The position numbers and the translations under genes are program-made. Shown in pieces: positions 3,457 to 5,400 of a stretch of DNA of 5,400 nt. Source of the stretch: an uncultured Pedobacter sp. (lineage in GTDB: Bacteria > Bacteroidota > Bacteroidia > Sphingobacteriales > Sphingobacteriaceae); contig CALLKE010000209.1 in the NCBI GenBank assembly GCA_938008555.1, forward strand, positions 1 through 5,400, in the 5' to 3' direction. Each line of letters begins with the position of its first letter. Within the stretch, counting starts at the first letter, position 1. The notes below the pieces were generated by a model. That model saw nothing but the letters and a program-made list of their open reading frames with translations. It had not been told where the DNA came from and made no database searches.

Positions 3457-3628
3457 ATGGGTTAATTATGGAACAATGCCCACTTCTATTCTGTTCGATA
3501 CGATTGAACAGAGTTACCTAGAGAAAGGTATCCTCATTGCAGATTCCGCTGGAAGTGAAGAACTTAGTAAAGTACAATCAAGGATCGATGCTGCCAGGCG
3601 GGAACTAGAAAGGCGGTGTTCATGGTGA
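3449..3628 (+). CDS. Small phage protein of unknown function (59 aa)
   Basis: The ATG at 3449 overlaps the previous stop by 8 nt (ATGGCTAG), with GGGAG (3434-3438) 10 nt upstream. An earlier in-frame start at 3320 lies wholly inside the DUF3039-like gene and is rejected. The protein has a short beta/turn N-terminus (MARWVNYGTMPTS), a helix (ILFDTIEQSYLEKG) and a basic amphipathic C-terminal helix (SKVQSRIDAARRELERR, about 40-56) ending CSW. It is not recognised. It is the last sizeable gene of the operon. Its final codons contain an extended SD-like sequence (AGAAAGGCGGTG, 3607-3618) serving the short ORF at 3622. Confidence 0.7.
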   Translation: MARWVNYGTMPTSILFDTIEQSYLEKGILIADSAGSEELSKVQSRIDAARRELERRCSW

Positions 3629-3732
3629 TCCTGTGGTCTTTGTTAATGGAACCTCACCTTAGATTTGAGTTAGACAAATCAAGGTGTAAAGTGATTACTC
3701 TAGTAATAGTCTCATGTCTAACTCGCGTCTAG
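3622..3732 (+). CDS. Possible 36-codon ORF embedded in a structured RNA
   Basis: ATG 3622 overlaps the preceding stop and is preceded by AGAAAGGCGGTG (3607-3618), one mismatch from the full complement of the 16S anti-SD, so ribosomes very likely load here. The 36-residue product (MVILWSLLMEPHLRFELDKS, then RCKVITLVIVSCLTRV) has two modest hydrophobic ends. Much of the frame is dictated by the inverted repeats of the RNA at 3631-3780: the 5' arm of the closing helix covers codons 4-7. The protein may therefore be secondary, and translation may mainly serve to open or close the RNA fold. It may equally be a genuine short membrane-associated peptide. Confidence 0.4.
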   Translation: MVILWSLLMEPHLRFELDKSRCKVITLVIVSCLTRV

Positions 3733-3780
3733 ATAGCTTAGACTCGATATAGACCTCATCCAGCTTATCTAAGACCACAG
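3631..3780 (+). ncRNA. Highly structured RNA element with closing helix and pseudoknot potential
   Basis: CTGTGGTCTT (3631-3640) pairs perfectly with AAGACCACAG (3771-3780), enclosing 130 nt. Inside, CACCTT-A-GATTTG (3655-3667) pairs with CAAATC-AAGGTG (3675-3686) as a 12-bp hairpin with one bulged A and a 7-nt loop, AGTTAGA. The whole loop is complementary to TCTAACT (3717-3723). Further helices are ATTAC/GTAAT (3694-3698 with 3703-3707) and GTCTA/TAGAC (3727-3731 with 3739-3743), extendable by C3724-G3746 and G3725-C3745. An alternative fold pairs GTCTAGATAGCT (3727-3738) with 3762-3774 and would break the closing helix. It ends 21 nt before a promoter and matches no RNA family I can name. 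Confidence 0.65.
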
Positions 3781-3801
3781 AGAGATTATTAAATAGAACT
3801 C

Positions 3802-3831
3802 TTGCTTGATCGATTTTGGTTGAGATATAAT
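3802..3831 (+). promoter_or_regulatory. Sigma70-type promoter for the 3854 operon
   Basis: TTGCTT (3802-3807), an 18-nt spacer and TATAAT (3826-3831) repeat exactly the hexamers and spacing of the promoter at 1055-1084. Both are followed by an AG-plus-TATAAG element. The predicted start near 3838 leaves a leader of only about 15 nt, which is nearly all SD (AGAAAGGAG, 3840-3848). Confidence 0.82.
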
Positions 3832-3853
3832 TAGATATAAGAAAGGAGATAGA

Positions 3854-4213
3854 ATGACAAATAGCATCAGAAGTCCGAAGAAAGGAATTACGGTCAAATC
3901 TCAACGAATCGCAGAAGCGGTCGATAATGAGGATTGGCAAGAATTCCGAGTTTCATTGAAAGGTAGAACAACGCCTGAAAAGCTTTACTTGTTGCAGAAT
4001 TACTACAATGAAGGTCTTTACCACTTCATTCGTGGCGGTATTTGCATTGCCTATCCAAACTGCCCTCTTGAGGTTGGTGCTGAAGAGTGGTCAGATTACC
4101 AAATTCGAATTGACAATTACATCAAAGCATTGTGCCGAGGTGGTCAATTGTATGCTGGTGAGTCCTTGAAGACCGCACTAGATAACAATTGGAACTTACG
4201 CATAAAAAAGTAG
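3854..4213 (+). CDS. Conserved-looking phage protein of unknown function (119 aa)
   Basis: The start is ATG 3854, with the strong SD AGAAAGGAG (3840-3848) just downstream of a promoter. After a basic N-terminus (residues 1-20) the protein is mainly helical: EDWQEFRVSLKGRTTPEKLY (26-45), LLQNYYNEG, a central segment with three cysteines in the whole chain (C64, C70, C94), and QIRIDNYIKALCRGGQL (83-99). That last segment resembles one I associate with hypothetical proteins of actinobacteriophages (RVDNYINALKRGGQL-like), from memory only. The function is unknown. As first gene of the second operon it is probably expressed early and well. It ends 25 nt before the next gene. Confidence 0.82.
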   Translation: MTNSIRSPKKGITVKSQRIAEAVDNEDWQEFRVSLKGRTTPEKLYLLQNYYNEGLYHFIRGGICIAYPNCPLEVGAEEWSDYQIRIDNYIKALCRGGQLYAGESLKTALDNNWNLRIKK

Positions 4214-4238
4214 GCCAATCAGACGCGAGGAGCGTTTC

Positions 4239-4424
4239 ATGCCAGAACAACCAAATAAACTAACTCCTAGGGATTATGGTAAGCTTAGAGGAGTATCGCC
4301 TCAGCTAATCTATTACCACCTTAGAGAAGGTAACATACAATCAGATGTATGCGATTGTGGACGAAAAGTAGTAAATGTAAATGAGGCAGACAAATTCTTC
4401 AAGAAAGGTATGAAAGATGGCTAA
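4239..4424 (+). CDS. Small MerR/excisionase-like HTH protein (61 aa)
   Basis: GAGGAG (4227-4232) lies 6 nt upstream of the ATG. Residues 8-30 (LTPRDYGKLRGVSPQLIYYH) form a typical helix-turn-helix of the MerR/excisionase type, where LTPRDYGKLRGVS gives the first helix and turn and PQLIYYHLREG the recognition helix. A short wing with CDCG (38-41) and NVNEADKFF follows. The length is right for a phage excisionase or a minimal regulator. No integrase lies in view, so a directionality factor is only one option. The DYG..RGVSPQ.IYY layout fits DNA binding. The 3' end overlaps the next gene by 8 nt (ATGGCTAA). Confidence 0.78.
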   Translation: MPEQPNKLTPRDYGKLRGVSPQLIYYHLREGNIQSDVCDCGRKVVNVNEADKFFKKGMKDG

Positions 4425-4683
4425 GACCCAAAAGACTCTGAGGATTGCGGAAAGCGTGCTGGTAGAGCATTTGGAAAAGGGAGACAAGATTGTCACTCAA
4501 TTCGCTAGAGGATCGGAATTAGCAGATGTTGATCCGTTTGCAGTCGGTAACTTCCGATATGTGACGAAGTCAATGAAGATCGAGCAAATTGACATCTGTG
4601 AAGGTCAATGGCGGACGCATATTCACATAAATAGGCAATACTGCTACGACATCCGTAGCCGTGTATGGATCGAATCAAACTAG
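4417..4683 (+). CDS. Phage protein of unknown function (88 aa)
   Basis: ATG 4417 overlaps the previous gene by 8 nt, with GAAAGG (4403-4408) 8 nt upstream. The protein starts with a helix (IAESVLVEHLEKGDKIVTQF, about 10-29) and continues with alternating beta-like strands (NFRYVTKSMKIEQIDICEGQ, then WRTHIHINRQYCYDIRSRVW). This suggests a small alpha-beta fold. Two cysteines (C61, C76) and two histidines (H68, H70) occur, but not in a recognisable zinc pattern. Not recognised. It shares the operon with the HTH protein and the coiled-coil protein. Confidence 0.76.
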   Translation: MAKTQKTLRIAESVLVEHLEKGDKIVTQFARGSELADVDPFAVGNFRYVTKSMKIEQIDICEGQWRTHIHINRQYCYDIRSRVWIESN

Positions 4684-4695
4684 AAAGGGAAGACA

Positions 4696-5031
4696 ATGGG
4701 AAGCGGACGTAAGGCATATCTGGAGGAGCGCATTCGGCTGGCACAAGGATCAGTCGAGCGCTTGGAAATGGAACTCCAAAAGGAGATCGAACAAGAGAAG
4801 CAGTTCAAGAAGCTGCAAAAGGCCAAGGATGGAGACGTTATTTGCTGGCAGCAAAAGTTCAGCGGCTCATTCGCATATACCTTCGTAGCCTTGAAGATGA
4901 ACGGTTACTGGTATACGACAAAGATGACGCAGACGCGTCGGATGACTTTCACTGAGCTAGTAGACCAACATCTACAATTTGCAGAAGAGGGTGTCATCTT
5001 GCGTGTCACTGACTGGAAGTCGGCTCTGTGA
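4696..5031 (+). CDS. Coiled-coil plus WYTT-type small phage protein (111 aa)
   Basis: The SD is AAAGGGA (4684-4690), 5 nt before ATG 4696. Residues 7-43 (YLEERIRLAQGSVERLEMEL, then QKEIEQEKQFKKLQ) are a clear coiled coil. The C-terminal part (46-111) is beta-rich, with DVICWQQKFSG, YTFVALKMNGYWYTTKM and MTFTELVDQHL. The combination of an N-terminal coiled coil and a domain with x-W-Y-T-T followed by T-F-x-E-L-V is one I associate with uncharacterised small proteins of actinobacteriophages. That is recollection and not a search. It may oligomerise through the coiled coil. The stop overlaps the next ATG (TGATG). Confidence 0.8.
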   Translation: MGSGRKAYLEERIRLAQGSVERLEMELQKEIEQEKQFKKLQKAKDGDVICWQQKFSGSFAYTFVALKMNGYWYTTKMTQTRRMTFTELVDQHLQFAEEGVILRVTDWKSAL

Positions 5032-5303
5032 TGGGGAAGAAGTTTGCAGTCACCTTCGGGATGAAGTACAATGCGTACGATTGTGCTCATCCGACGCATA
5101 AGTGCATTACGGGTAGGCACTACGTTGTAATTGATGCTCCTAGCGAGCTTGAGGCACGTTATATTGTGATCAACAAGTTTGATCGTAATTGGGCTTTCAT
5201 CTATGAAATGAATGAAGACTTTGATAGGCAGATTAGGAACTACGATCTAATCGAATTTCTACCTGAGGATTATCCTCTGGTTAATGCCAATGAAGCTCTT
5301 TAA
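5031..5303 (+). CDS. Phage protein of unknown function (90 aa)
   Basis: The start is ATG 5031, overlapping the previous stop as TGATG. A GTG at 5028 would add one residue and is less likely. GGAAG (5015-5019) is a distant SD, so translation probably relies on coupling. The first part is beta-like, with His and Cys (FAVTFGMKYNAYDCAHPTHK, residues 5-24; C18, H20, H23, C25). The core is HYVVIDAPSELEARYIVINK (30-49), a strand followed by a helix, then FDRNWAFIYEM and an acidic end. The C18-H20-H23-C25 cluster could bind metal, which is speculative. The YVVIDAP..EAR..V...F...WAFIY layout is familiar from uncharacterised actinobacteriophage proteins. Confidence 0.79.
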   Translation: MGKKFAVTFGMKYNAYDCAHPTHKCITGRHYVVIDAPSELEARYIVINKFDRNWAFIYEMNEDFDRQIRNYDLIEFLPEDYPLVNANEAL

Positions 5304-5400
5304 GGTAAAATGTCCTACGTGTGGAGGTCAAGGTGAGTGGTGGGAGCGTGAATCTCTTCCCATTTCAGAAGCAGGATGTGAAGAAACTAAGGAAGCAGAC
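5290..5400 (+). CDS. Zinc-finger-like protein, 3' end cut by the window
   Basis: The ATG at 5290 overlaps the previous gene by 14 nt and the frame stays open to 5400 (37 codons seen). It begins MKLFKVKCPTCGGQGEWWER. The C8-x2-C11-GG-x-GEWW knuckle resembles one half of a DnaJ-type or rubredoxin-type CxxCGGxG zinc motif. A further Cys (C30) follows and the rest is outside the window. The SD is weak, so translation is probably coupled. If a second CxxCxGxG repeat appears downstream, a DnaJ-like zinc finger becomes likely. Otherwise it is one of the many small phage zinc proteins. Confidence 0.65.
   Translation, partial: MKLFKVKCPTCGGQGEWWERESLPISEAGCEETKEAD

Noticed and set aside
3655..3686. 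The 12-bp hairpin as a simple rho-independent terminator of the 2102-3628 operon
   Set aside because: No T-tract follows, it is enclosed by a longer helix, and its loop has a perfect downstream complement, so it reads as part of a larger RNA fold, though a role in termination remains possible.

Overview
The window looks like one end of a dsDNA tailed-phage genome (or a prophage-like contig) from an actinobacterial host. All supportable genes lie on the + strand. They are short (17 to 150 codons), tightly packed with ATGA, TGATG, TAATG and 8-nt overlaps, mostly have good Shine-Dalgarno (SD) sites, and are mostly unrecognised. There is no structural, replication or integrase gene, so this is an accessory or early region. 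The actinobacterial assignment rests on a DUF3039-like zinc protein (3166-3456) and on small proteins whose style I associate with actinobacteriophages, such as the IDNYIKALCRGGQL segment and a coiled coil followed by a WYTT segment. It is an inference. The first 14 bases match the 3' end of the Illumina adapter, so real sequence starts near 15 and this is a contig end.

Layout. 46-1033: a run of small unknown genes, including a single-pass membrane microprotein (322-441) with a perfect SD but an ATC start codon, and a 24-codon gene (959-1033) with an excellent SD. 1034-1392: no sizeable gene. It holds a sigma70-type promoter (TTGCTT-18-TATAAT), a 13-bp direct repeat with 17-bp period, a 12-codon leader ORF running into a tRNA gene with anticodon UAA, and four consecutive hairpins. 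1393-1824: a helix-turn-helix protein with a highly charged Ala/Lys/Glu tail and richer in G+C than its neighbours, closed by a 13-bp hairpin (1830-1875). 1825-2101: a structured noncoding stretch with a tRNA-like 3' end. 2102-3628: a compact operon encoding a small helical protein, a winged-helix protein with a C-terminal coiled coil, a zinc-ribbon protein, a 33-residue membrane microprotein, the DUF3039-like protein and a 59-residue protein. 3629-3853: a noncoding stretch that folds into an elaborate RNA closed by a 10-bp helix. It contains a 12-bp bulged hairpin whose whole 7-nt loop is complementary to a downstream strand (pseudoknot potential). A second copy of the promoter module follows. 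3854-5400: a second operon of unknown phage proteins, including a small MerR/excisionase-like HTH protein, ending in a truncated CxxCGGxG zinc-binding gene.

How it may work together (inference). The same promoter design drives the tRNA/HTH block and the 3854 operon, so both are probably read early by the host polymerase. The tRNA reads TTA, a codon that is rare in high-GC actinobacteria. TTA is frequent in the following operon, three times in the first nine codons of 2102-2344, and absent from the G+C-rich HTH gene. The tRNA has a short variable loop instead of the long arm expected of tRNA-Leu, so its amino-acid identity is open. Two DNA-binding proteins, one HTH microprotein and two or three structured RNAs suggest a mainly regulatory or host-takeover module.
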